Source: an uncultured Lachnospiraceae bacterium
GTDB taxonomy: Bacteria; Bacillota; Clostridia; Lachnospirales; Lachnospiraceae
Reading direction: 5' to 3'
DNA: 5,477 nt
Assembly: GCA_902796045.1 (NCBI GenBank)
Contig: CADBNQ010000194.1
Coordinates: forward strand, 1-5,477
Both the position numbers and the translations under genes were made by a program. The notes under the pieces are model-generated. The model had not been told where the DNA came from and made no database searches. It was given only the letters and a program-made list of their open reading frames with translations. Below, piece by piece: positions 1 through 4,485 of this stretch (positions are counted from its first letter, which is position 1; every line of letters begins with the position of its first letter).

Positions 1-328
1 CTTTTTGATACAGGTCATCTTTCATCTTCCGAAAGCCATAAATCTCACCATTACAGACAAGAACGAGCTCGCTGCCTTCCGGCAGGGTGATGCCATCCCT
101 TCCCTCTTTTAAAGACCATATGGGGCTGACTTTTTTCTGCCCATATACAAAGGGCTGCATTCCCGTGTCTGTGATTCCCATGATGGAAAGGCGGTTAAAG
201 CCAATCCAGCCATTTCCGGTATTGACAATCCTTCTTGCATCCGGACCTCTTGAACGGGTCCTGGAAAGGGCATTCTGAATCGCCCCCACATCTCCTTCAA
301 TTCCGCAGAAACCGATGATTCCACACAT
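1..328 (-). CDS. asnB: Asparagine synthetase, glutamine-hydrolysing, N-terminal part (cut by window start)
   Basis: Cytosolic enzyme that forms asparagine from aspartate, ATP and glutamine-derived ammonia. Only the first 109 residues are present; the family is usually about 500-640 residues, so the synthetase domain lies beyond the window. The visible part is a class II glutamine amidotransferase domain. It starts MCGIIGFCG, with Cys2 as the N-terminal nucleophile exposed after Met removal. It continues with RGPDA (residues 28-32), FNRLSI (44-49) and CNGEIYG (92-98), which are the glutaminase pocket motifs. ATG at 328 must be the start because Cys2 has to follow Met; a G-rich ribosome site (GGGGTGAG) lies just upstream. 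Between MQPF (57-60) and CNGEIYG the chain is about 20 residues longer than I expect from typical AsnB. The gene diverges from the HD-domain gene and follows a leader terminator at 361-400, which suggests attenuation. Confidence 0.93.
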   Translation of the reverse strand, partial: MCGIIGFCGIEGDVGAIQNALSRTRSRGPDARRIVNTGNGWIGFNRLSIMGITDTGMQPFVYGQKKVSPIWSLKEGRDGITLPEGSELVLVCNGEIYGFRKMKDDLYQK

Positions 329-360
329 AAGACTCACCCCCCAATCGTGTATATATCCTG

Positions 361-400
361 AAAAAAGAAAAAGCGCCCTGAAGAAAACCTTCAAGACGCC
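361..400 (-). terminator. Intrinsic terminator in the asnB leader (probable attenuator)
   Basis: Read on the minus strand, GCGTCTTGAAG (399-389) pairs along all 11 positions with CTTCAGGGCGC (383-373) across the loop GTTTT, followed by a T-rich tract TTTTTCTTTTTT (372-361). Three of the pairs are G-T wobbles. On the plus strand two of these become C-A mismatches or weaker, so the structure is meant for minus-strand RNA. No minus-strand gene lies upstream that it could terminate: the next gene is the divergent HD gene. It ends 33 bases before the asnB start, so it most simply controls read-through into asnB. The hairpin and T-tract are seen; the regulatory role is inferred. Confidence 0.78.
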
Positions 401-419
401 TTTGTCTTTATATTTTGTT

Positions 420-448
420 ACTTTACCCTGTTCTCTTCATTTTGTCAA
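420..448 (-). promoter_or_regulatory. asnB: Probable asnB promoter
   Basis: On the minus strand a perfect -35 TTGACA (448-443) is followed after 17 bp by TAAAGT (425-420), a 4/6 match to TATAAT. Transcription would begin near 413, so the terminator hairpin at 399-373 would be almost the first RNA made. The -10 is imperfect, so a promoter farther upstream is possible. Confidence 0.5.
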
Positions 449-504
449 GAAAAAGATAGACAATAATTGGGTGGAAAGTAAAAAGAGGAGTATGTATGTT
501 TTGT

Positions 505-534
505 TTGTATGTTCTTCCTTTAATCTGGTATAAT
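505..534 (+). promoter_or_regulatory. Extended -10 promoter for the HD/DUF5714/editing operon
   Basis: TATAAT at 529-534 is preceded by TGG, giving the extended -10 motif TGnTATAAT. The -35 region is poor (TTGTAT at 505-510, 18-bp spacing), which is normal for extended -10 promoters. The start site would be near 541, leaving a leader of about 32 bases that contains the ribosome site AAAGGGGGA (558-566). It is about 80 bp from, and back to back with, the proposed asnB promoter. Confidence 0.7.
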
Positions 535-572
535 ACAGGCATAATTATGAAGGGGTTAAAGGGGGATGAAAT

Positions 573-1052
573 ATGAGCAGACTGAAAGAACTGAGAAAAT
601 ATGTCGACAGCGAGATAAACAGAATGGAAGACGCACAGAAACGTACCGGAGCCATCGCACATCTGTACGGGGTATCTCTTGCTGCAACGATGATTGCAAA
701 GAAACGCGGATTTGATCCGGAGCTGTGTGCAATGGCGGCAATGCTTCATGATCTTCATGCCTATAAATCGGGCTCTTATGATGACCATGCCCATAAAGGA
801 GCTGAATTGGCCTGGAAGATTCTTGGTGAGCTGAACCTCACAGATGAAAGAGAGACAGAGCTGATCTGTTCCATGATCTATCATCATGACGATAAGCTTG
901 TGACTGACAGTCCAATGGATGAAGTTCTCAAGGATGCGGATGTGATCCATCATTGTATGAACGACCTGTCAAAGAAGATCAAGGAAAAAGAACAGAAGCG
1001 GTTTGACAGCCTGTGTGAGGAGTTCGGAATGCAGGCAGCTGCCCAGCAATGA
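573..1052 (+). CDS. Small HD-domain phosphohydrolase
   Basis: A 159-residue single-domain protein of the HD superfamily, metal-dependent phosphohydrolases that act on nucleotides or related phosphoesters. The metal-ligand pattern is visible in order: His30 (AHLYGVS), the His59-Asp60 doublet (MLHDLHAY), His104/His105 (YHHDDK) and Asp123 (KDADVIHH). All the canonical ligands appear present, so it should be catalytically active. There is no signal peptide or membrane segment, so it should be cytosolic. The C-terminus is charged and helical (KKIKEKEQKRF), then ends in an Ala/Gln-rich tail. ATG at 573 is supported by a strong ribosome site 6-7 bases upstream and an extended -10 promoter. It is the first gene of a unit whose next gene begins 51 bases downstream with no terminator between. 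The substrate cannot be told from sequence. Confidence 0.88.
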   Translation: MSRLKELRKYVDSEINRMEDAQKRTGAIAHLYGVSLAATMIAKKRGFDPELCAMAAMLHDLHAYKSGSYDDHAHKGAELAWKILGELNLTDERETELICSMIYHHDDKLVTDSPMDEVLKDADVIHHCMNDLSKKIKEKEQKRFDSLCEEFGMQAAAQQ

Positions 1053-1103
1053 CCGGAAGAGTCATCTATAAGATCAGGATAGACATTAATAGAAAGGAAT
1101 CCG

Positions 1104-1682
1104 ATGACGATAGAAGAGAAAGCCCAGAGGATCATCCGGGAGATCCGAGAAGAAAAAGGATGTAATCCTGTACAGATATTAAAAAATATGGCGGCTAAAG
1201 ATTATATCAGCATCCATGGTCCGGAGCATCATGTTCTGGATGGCGCCAGTATCCTGGCAGCCTACCATAATGCCGGCGGGAAGATTGATCTGGATGCTGC
1301 TTTGAACCAGATCCTTCGGGAGGGACTGCGGATGCCTGGTGCCATGTGCGGACTATGGGGAGTATGCGGTGCAGTCACCTCTATTGGGGCGGTATTGTCT
1401 GCCATTGATGGGACAGGTCCTCTTTCGGAGGACGGAACATGGGGTGACCATATGTCCTTTACAGCAGGTGCCATCAGTGATCTGGGAAGAATCAATGGCC
1501 CAAGATGCTGCAAAAGGGATGCCATGATCGCTCTTGCCCATGGTGTTGACTATATCAACAAACATTATGATGTGACTCTTGAATACGAAAAAGAGACCTG
1601 TGAGTTTTCGGAAATGAACAGGCAGTGCATAAAAGAAAGGTGTCCATTTTATGGGCAGTCGATTATGAAGGAGATGCAATAG
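1104..1682 (+). CDS. DUF5714 family protein, Cys/His-rich
   Basis: A 192-residue protein I recognise as the DUF5714 family, known from anaerobic bacteria and archaea; no biochemical function is known to me. Signature segments are HGPEHH (38-43), the small-residue-rich MPGAMCGLWGVCGA (77-90) with Cys82 and Cys88, and NGPRCCKRD (131-139) with the Cys135-Cys136 pair. A C-terminal cluster follows with Cys166, Cys175 and Cys180. The number and spacing of conserved-looking Cys and His residues suggest a metal centre, possibly zinc or iron-sulfur; this is inference. The 82-101 stretch is hydrophobic but too Gly/Cys-rich to call a membrane helix. The start at 1104 has the ribosome site AGAAAGGAA (1091-1099). 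The stop overlaps the GTG start of the next gene by one base, so the two are probably translationally coupled. Confidence 0.85.
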   Translation: MTIEEKAQRIIREIREEKGCNPVQILKNMAAKDYISIHGPEHHVLDGASILAAYHNAGGKIDLDAALNQILREGLRMPGAMCGLWGVCGAVTSIGAVLSAIDGTGPLSEDGTWGDHMSFTAGAISDLGRINGPRCCKRDAMIALAHGVDYINKHYDVTLEYEKETCEFSEMNRQCIKERCPFYGQSIMKEMQ

Positions 1683-1684
1683 TG
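1668..1684 (+). promoter_or_regulatory. Ribosome site and GTG start deciding the editing-protein gene start
   Basis: AAGGAG (1668-1673) lies 8 bases before GTG at 1682, inside the end of the DUF5714 gene. The stop TAG (1680-1682) and the GTG share one base. An ATG at 1625 is in frame but has no ribosome site, and the 19 residues it would add are out-of-frame DUF5714 coding sequence. Homologous proteins begin with MELYNGRP-like sequence, which matches the GTG start exactly (VELYNGRP). Confidence 0.85.
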
Positions 1685-2224
1685 GAATTATACAATGGAA
1701 GACCGGAGGATTTAAATGGAAGGCTGCCCAGAGAAATACGGACGTATGAGTTTCTGGATCGTCTGGGTATTCGCTATAAGCGGACAGACCATGAGCCGGC
1801 TGATAACATGGAGGCATGTAATGAAATAGATGCGGTGCTGGAGGTTGTGATCTGTAAGAATCTTTTCTTATGCAACAGGCAGAAAACAAAGTTTTATCTG
1901 CTGATGATGCCGGGAGACAAGAAGTTCAAAACAAAGGAATTGTCAAAACAGATTAACTCGTCCCGGCTCTCATTTGCAGATTCGGAAGCTATGTTAAAAT
2001 ATCTGGATATCGAGCCGGGAGCTGTCAGCATAATGGGACTGATGAATGATCAGGACAAGGTTGTTTCGCTCCTCATCGATGAAGATGTTCTGAAAGATGA
2101 ATACCTTGGCTGCCATCCATGTGTATGTACGTCCAGTTTAAAAATGAAGACGAAGGATGTAATAGACCTTTTTCTGCCTGCAACCGATCATACATTTGAA
2201 ACAGTTCATTTAACAGGGGAATAG
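1682..2224 (+). CDS. Free-standing prolyl-tRNA editing protein (YbaK fold, ProX/PrdX type)
   Basis: A 180-residue trans-editing protein related to the INS editing domain of bacterial prolyl-tRNA synthetase. Characterised family members hydrolyse mischarged tRNA, typically Ala-tRNAPro, to protect proline codons. The family is recognisable from the N-terminal VELYNGRPEDL, HEPADNMEAC (37-46) and VICKNLFLCNRQKTKFYLL (56-74). It also has GDKKFKTKELSKQ (78-90), a PGAVSIMGLMND segment (112-123) and GCHPC (143-147). Lys59 in CKNLF is the likely counterpart of the essential lysine of the editing site. Length is normal for the stand-alone family. Translation starts at GTG and is coupled to the DUF5714 gene. 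The specific tRNA substrate is inferred from family, not shown. Transcription most likely ends in the hairpin complex beginning 11 bases after the stop. Confidence 0.9.
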   Translation: MELYNGRPEDLNGRLPREIRTYEFLDRLGIRYKRTDHEPADNMEACNEIDAVLEVVICKNLFLCNRQKTKFYLLMMPGDKKFKTKELSKQINSSRLSFADSEAMLKYLDIEPGAVSIMGLMNDQDKVVSLLIDEDVLKDEYLGCHPCVCTSSLKMKTKDVIDLFLPATDHTFETVHLTGE

Positions 2225-2234
2225 AATAACCAAA

Positions 2235-2383
2235 AGGGCTGTCACACTTAAGGCAGGAGCTGCCGGTGGATGTCTTCGGCTTCCGTTGTTCCTCGAAAAA
2301 GGCTATTCATTTAGCCTTTTTCATGCGGTACAAAGTCAGCCTCAGGCATCCACCGGCAGCTCCTGCCTTACCCAGACAGCCCT
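2235..2383. repeat. 149-bp nested palindromic element (MITE-like or dispersed repeat)
   Basis: The outer arms AGGGCTGTC (2235-2243) and GACAGCCCT (2375-2383) are perfect 9-bp inverted repeats. After a 5/4-base internal loop comes a perfect 24-bp inverted repeat, 2249-2272 against 2347-2370, with core GGCAGGAGCTGCCGGTGG. Inside it, weaker pairing continues: 2273-2275 with 2344-2346, 2278-2281 with 2338-2341, 2286-2289 with 2330-2333 and 2291-2292 with 2327-2328. The apex is an 11-bp terminator stem at 2295-2322. Nearly the whole element therefore folds as one long hairpin. No protein is encoded and I see no target-site duplication. It sits between convergent genes. GGGCTGTC-type ends resemble the termini of some insertion sequences, so a non-autonomous mobile element is plausible but unproven. 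Confidence 0.75.
2295..2322. terminator. Bidirectional terminator at the tip of the palindrome
   Basis: GAAAAAGGCTA (2295-2305) and TAGCCTTTTTC (2312-2322) form an 11-bp stem with the loop TTCATT. Because the stem starts with A5 and ends with T5, both strands yield a hairpin with a U-tract. It can end the plus-strand operon (stop at 2224) and the minus-strand flavin reductase gene (stop at 2435). Confidence 0.75.
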
Positions 2384-2402
2384 ATTTACAGCGGTATTGC
2401 TG

Positions 2403-2421
2403 CCACCTGTAAAACGGGTGG
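2403..2421 (+). other. Short hairpin between the palindrome and the flavin reductase gene
   Basis: CCACCTGT (2403-2410) and ACGGGTGG (2414-2421) pair over 8 bp with the loop AAA, including one T-G wobble. On the minus strand that pair becomes a C-A mismatch, so the plus-strand RNA folds better. There is no T-tract, so it is not called a terminator. It begins 14 bases past the reductase stop and its role is unknown. Confidence 0.4.
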
Positions 2422-2434
2422 TTCGGTCTGAGGA

Positions 2435-3001
2435 TTACCTTTTAAGCGCCATCCCGTCCTTGAAGGCGTTACCCACGCGTTCTGTAACCTTATAGTAGCC
2501 GTGTGTGTATGGGTCAAAGGCGATTGCGTTTACCAGGGACATATCGACCTTTCCATCAACCATTACACTTTCATCAGCAGTTACATTAACGACCTTGCCG
2601 ATTACGCCGCAGCCGTATGCATTGGTCTGATACTCGATGAATTCACATTCCAGGCACAGCGGAAATTCATTGATGACGGGAGCATCTACTGTTTCAGCTT
2701 TGGAGGCTGTCAGTCCGCTGCGGGCAAATTTGTCCGGTGTGTTGTTCCCTGATACAACTCCAAAATAATCAGCTTCTACCATGTGAGCGGCATCGGCAAT
2801 ACTAACAGTAAAAGCACCTCTGGCTTTAATGTTTTTCACTGTTTTGTGGGATTCAGTCAGATTCAGGGCGACAGTGTCTCTTTGCTGCATGGTTCCCCAG
2901 GCGGCGTTCATCACATTGACGCTGCCGTCTTCATTATACGTTGCGACCATCAATACCGGCATCGGGAAAATACCTTCTGTAATCTTTAATTTTTCTCTCA
3001 T
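2435..3001 (-). CDS. Flavin reductase-like FMN-binding protein
   Basis: A 188-residue protein of the flavin reductase-like (split beta-barrel, DIM6/NTAB) family. These cytosolic FMN proteins reduce flavin or small substrates with NAD(P)H, or serve as flavoredoxins. Family features in order are FPMPVLMVAT (12-21), VNVMNAAWGTM (28-38), NLTESHKTVKNI (47-58), FTVSIAD (64-70) and ADYFGVVSG (77-85). A late region ends FDPYTHGYYKV. The His/Lys/Thr and Asn-Ala-Ala segments are those that normally contact FMN. ATG at 3001 is chosen because AAAAGAGGAA (3017-3008) lies just upstream. The open frame runs on to an ATG at 3208, but that would bury the promoter region and overlap the divergent regulator. 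It is divergent from an HxlR regulator with shared promoter elements, a common pairing for redox- or aldehyde-responsive flavoproteins. The natural substrate is unknown. Confidence 0.9.
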   Translation of the reverse strand: MREKLKITEGIFPMPVLMVATYNEDGSVNVMNAAWGTMQQRDTVALNLTESHKTVKNIKARGAFTVSIADAAHMVEADYFGVVSGNNTPDKFARSGLTASKAETVDAPVINEFPLCLECEFIEYQTNAYGCGVIGKVVNVTADESVMVDGKVDMSLVNAIAFDPYTHGYYKVTERVGNAFKDGMALKR

Positions 3002-3028
3002 GATTGATTCCTCTTTTCCGAAAATATA

Positions 3029-3057
3029 TTGACAGGAACTTGAGCCCTGCTTATAAT
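3029..3057 (+). promoter_or_regulatory. Consensus sigma-A promoter for the HxlR regulator gene
   Basis: TTGACA (3029-3034), a 17-bp spacer and TATAAT (3052-3057) match the consensus at every base. The start site would be near 3064, giving a leader of about 64 bases that contains the dyad at 3083-3107 and the ribosome site GAGGAAA (3114-3120). A perfect promoter for a regulator gene suggests that expression is held down by something else, such as a repressor at the downstream dyad. Confidence 0.85.
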
Positions 3058-3083
3058 TATAGCCAACATCGGAATTTTTACAA
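3056..3083 (-). promoter_or_regulatory. Promoter for the flavin reductase gene, overlapping the regulator promoter
   Basis: On the minus strand TTGTAA (3083-3078, 4/6 match) is followed after 16 bp by TATAAT (3061-3056). The two -10 boxes overlap by two bases in the symmetrical TATAATTATA (3052-3061). The weak -35 touches the left edge of the dyad operator. The start site would be near 3049, about 48 bases before the ATG. Confidence 0.65.
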
Positions 3084-3107
3084 GTACTGTCATTTGTGAC
3101 AGGTACT
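3083..3107. promoter_or_regulatory. Dyad operator, probable HxlR-family binding site
   Basis: AGTACTGTCA (3083-3092) and TGACAGGTACT (3097-3107) form an inverted repeat around TTTG, perfect except for one extra G in the right arm. It lies downstream of the regulator start site, where a bound protein would block its own gene, and abuts the -35 of the flavin reductase promoter. Homodimeric winged-helix HxlR proteins bind such dyads next to their own gene. The binding itself is inferred. Confidence 0.65.
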
Positions 3108-3127
3108 ATCTTTGAGGAAAGTGAACT

Positions 3128-3481
3128 ATGATTAAGAACTATATTGCGGAAGCTAATTTTGAAGATACCGGCTTCAGCTATACCTTGTCGCTCATCTCCG
3201 GAAAGCATAAGATGGTGATCTTGTACTGCCTGATGGAGTTTGAGCCTGTACGGTTCAATGAGCTGAAGAGGTATATAAAAAACATATCAGATAAAACGCT
3301 CAGCTCTAATTTGAAAGAATTAGAGGCAGACCAGCTGATTGTAAGAAAGGAGTATCCTCAGATTCCCCCCAGGGTGGAATATAGTCTGAGTGAACGAGGC
3401 AAATCGCTTATGGAGGTGCTTGATCAGCTTTGTATCTGGGGAGAGAAAAACAGACAATCTCTGTCCGGGACAGAGCACTGA
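3128..3481 (+). CDS. HxlR-family winged helix-turn-helix transcription regulator
   Basis: A 117-residue regulator of the HxlR/YodB/HypR type (MarR-like fold, DNA-binding homodimer). The signature segments are GKHKMVILYCL (25-35), FNELKRYIKNISDKTLSSNLKELE (43-66) with the recognition helix near 54-66, and the wing REYP-type segment RKEYPQIPPRVEYSL (73-87). SERGKSL follows, then a C-terminal dimer helix with WG (104-105). Length is typical. Relatives that sense quinones, aldehydes or disulfide stress often use a cysteine near the N-terminus. None is present here; the only cysteines are Cys34 and Cys102, so any thiol sensing would have to use those. ATG at 3128 has the ribosome site GAGGAAA 7 bases upstream. 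Divergence from the flavin reductase gene points to that gene as its target. Confidence 0.93.
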   Translation: MIKNYIAEANFEDTGFSYTLSLISGKHKMVILYCLMEFEPVRFNELKRYIKNISDKTLSSNLKELEADQLIVRKEYPQIPPRVEYSLSERGKSLMEVLDQLCIWGEKNRQSLSGTEH

Positions 3482-3495
3482 CCTTAAGGAGTAAG

Positions 3496-3527
3496 AAGAG
3501 GTTACTGTGAGACCACAGTAACCTCTT
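3496..3527. terminator. Bidirectional terminator between convergent genes
   Basis: AAGAGGTTACTGTG (3496-3509) and CACAGTAACCTCTT (3514-3527) form a perfect 14-bp stem with the loop AGAC. The T-rich tails are short on both sides (TTTAT on plus, TTCTTAC on minus), so termination may rely mostly on the stem. It lies 14 bases past the regulator stop and 15 bases past the esterase stop. Confidence 0.82.
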
Positions 3528-3542
3528 TATCAGATATTGAGA

Positions 3543-4196
3543 TCAACCGAGCATTTTCTTTACAACTTTTGAGATTTCTACTCCGAGTATCTTGTGCTGG
3601 TCGGCCTGAAGATGAAGCCCGTCTTCATCGCTGCTCTTAACATATTTTCCGGCATCAAAATACTCAACACCGTATGTTTTTGCCACGCCTTCAAAATAAG
3701 GAGGCATTTTTTTGGATTTCTCAACATTGCCTTCAAACATTACACCGAAGACTCCTTTTTCAATATTGTCGCCAAGAGGAGGCGGGCATACCAGTAAAAC
3801 TTTTGGAGTCTGGTCAGTGAATGCACCTGCCTGATGTAAAGTTTTATCTACAATGATAGCGACACCATTGGCAATATCCTGCGGAGAGACGGTGTATCGA
3901 ACTTTAAGGTCATTAGTGCCTACAAATATGATACAAAGGTCAATGGGAGCGTGGCTGTCAAGACAGGGGATAATCTGATCTTTCCCACACCGATATTCTT
4001 CGATTGGATCATCCCAGACACTGGTTCTTCCATTCAGACCCTCGGGTATGACAAGGTAGTCATCCCCCAGTTCTTTTTGCATAACGCCTGGCCAGCGGGT
4101 ATCATCATCCCACCGAATTAAAGGACTTACAAGGTCGTTTGCCGGATTCCATCCCCATGTATTCGAGTCTCCGAAAATCATAATACGTTTTTTCAT
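3543..4196 (-). CDS. SGNH/GDSL esterase, MsAcT-like
   Basis: A 217-residue serine hydrolase of the SGNH superfamily. The four blocks are clear: FGDSNTWGW (8-16) with nucleophile Ser11; EGLNGRTS (52-59) with the block II Gly; GTND (93-96) with oxyanion Asn95; and DGLHL (192-196) giving catalytic Asp192 and His195. From memory, the layout matches the Mycobacterium smegmatis acyltransferase/esterase MsAcT: GDSxTWGW, EGLxxRT, DDP, IIxxGTND, KVLLVxPPPL, FDAG. It therefore probably acts on acetyl or other short acyl esters. There is no signal peptide or lipobox, so it should be cytosolic; the substrate may be an acetylated sugar or small metabolite. ATG at 4196 follows a full Shine-Dalgarno AAAAGGAGGT (4210-4201). 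It appears monocistronic, with its own promoter at 4249-4278 and a terminator at 3496-3527. Confidence 0.92.
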   Translation of the reverse strand: MKKRIMIFGDSNTWGWNPANDLVSPLIRWDDDTRWPGVMQKELGDDYLVIPEGLNGRTSVWDDPIEEYRCGKDQIIPCLDSHAPIDLCIIFVGTNDLKVRYTVSPQDIANGVAIIVDKTLHQAGAFTDQTPKVLLVCPPPLGDNIEKGVFGVMFEGNVEKSKKMPPYFEGVAKTYGVEYFDAGKYVKSSDEDGLHLQADQHKILGVEISKVVKKMLG

Positions 4197-4248
4197 TGTA
4201 ACCTCCTTTTATTTACAGGATCTAAAGGTATATGTGTGCACCATGTAT

Positions 4249-4278
4249 ATTATACGACATTCAATAGCGCACTGTAAA
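4249..4278 (-). promoter_or_regulatory. Promoter for the SGNH esterase gene
   Basis: On the minus strand TTTACA (4278-4273, 5/6 match) and a perfect TATAAT (4254-4249) are separated by 18 bp. Transcription would begin near 4242, about 46 bases before the ATG, with the ribosome site in between. Confidence 0.68.
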
Positions 4279-4315
4279 TAGATTTCATCGGCAATCACAG
4301 AGGCCTCCGACTTTA

Positions 4316-4345
4316 TGGAAATATCTTTGCTTCGGGATATTTCTG
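4316..4345 (+). other. Hairpin in plus-strand RNA
   Basis: GAAATATCTT (4318-4327) pairs with GGGATATTTC (4334-4343) around the loop TGCTTC, and two more wobble pairs extend the base. The pairs next to the loop are T-G wobbles only on the plus strand, so the structure favours plus-strand RNA. No function is assigned. Confidence 0.4.
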
Positions 4346-4414
4346 ATGTCAGCTTTGAGTTGATAATAACCCGTTTTTCGTCTATATTAGATAGCAGGGG
4401 TAGAAAATGTTTAA

Positions 4415-4440
4415 CTTGTGGTTGTCCCGGCGACCACAAG
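4415..4440 (+). other. Stable hairpin in plus-strand RNA
   Basis: CTTGTGGTTGT (4415-4425) pairs with GCGACCACAAG (4430-4440) over all 11 positions with the loop CCCG. Two pairs are T-G wobbles, which become mismatches on the minus strand, so plus-strand RNA is favoured. It ends 10 bases before the palindrome at 4451-4470. It has no T-tract and is not a terminator. Confidence 0.5.
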
Positions 4441-4444
4441 ATAT

Positions 4445-4470
4445 AAAAAAGACCGGCCATATGGCCGGTC
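4445..4470 (-). terminator. Orphan minus-strand intrinsic terminator
   Basis: GACCGGCCATATGGCCGGTC (4451-4470) is a perfect 20-bp palindrome giving an 8-bp GC-rich stem with loop ATAT. On the minus strand it is followed by TTTTTT (4450-4445), the classic terminator form. On the plus strand it is flanked by A-runs on both sides, so it cannot work as a normal terminator there. No minus-strand gene lies upstream of it. It lies about 170 bases above the esterase promoter and could shield that gene from antisense transcription. Confidence 0.7.
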
Positions 4471-4485
4471 AAAAAAGAGGAGAGT

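Noticed and set aside
315..533. 72-codon plus-strand frame before the HD gene
   Set aside because: It spans the asnB leader terminator and the promoters of both divergent genes, with no ribosome site.
423..953. 176-codon open frame on the minus strand
   Set aside because: It lies opposite the HD-domain gene and its promoter, has no recognisable motif and no ribosome site; the plus-strand frame has clear HD ligands.
1625..1681. Upstream ATG start for the prolyl-tRNA editing protein
   Set aside because: No ribosome site, and the extra 19 residues are just the other frame of the DUF5714 3' end; GTG at 1682 fits the family N-terminus.
1353..1889. 178-codon open frame on the minus strand
   Set aside because: Antisense to the DUF5714 and editing-protein genes, low-complexity and Cys/His/Pro-rich as is typical of a shadow frame, with no start signal.
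2226..2392. Target-site duplication flanking the 149-bp palindrome
   Set aside because: The bases directly outside the arms (ACCAAA on the left, ATTTAC on the right) do not form a direct repeat longer than chance.
2225..2394. CRISPR or tandem-repeat array
   Set aside because: The repeated sequence is a single inverted pair, not regularly spaced direct repeats.
2286..2495. 69-codon plus-strand frame
   Set aside because: It starts within the palindromic element and runs into the 3' end of the antisense flavin reductase gene; composition and context show chance.
3002..3208. N-terminal extension of the flavin reductase to ATG at 3208
   Set aside because: It would overlap the HxlR gene and translate through both promoters and the operator; the ATG at 3001 has a good ribosome site and begins family-like sequence.
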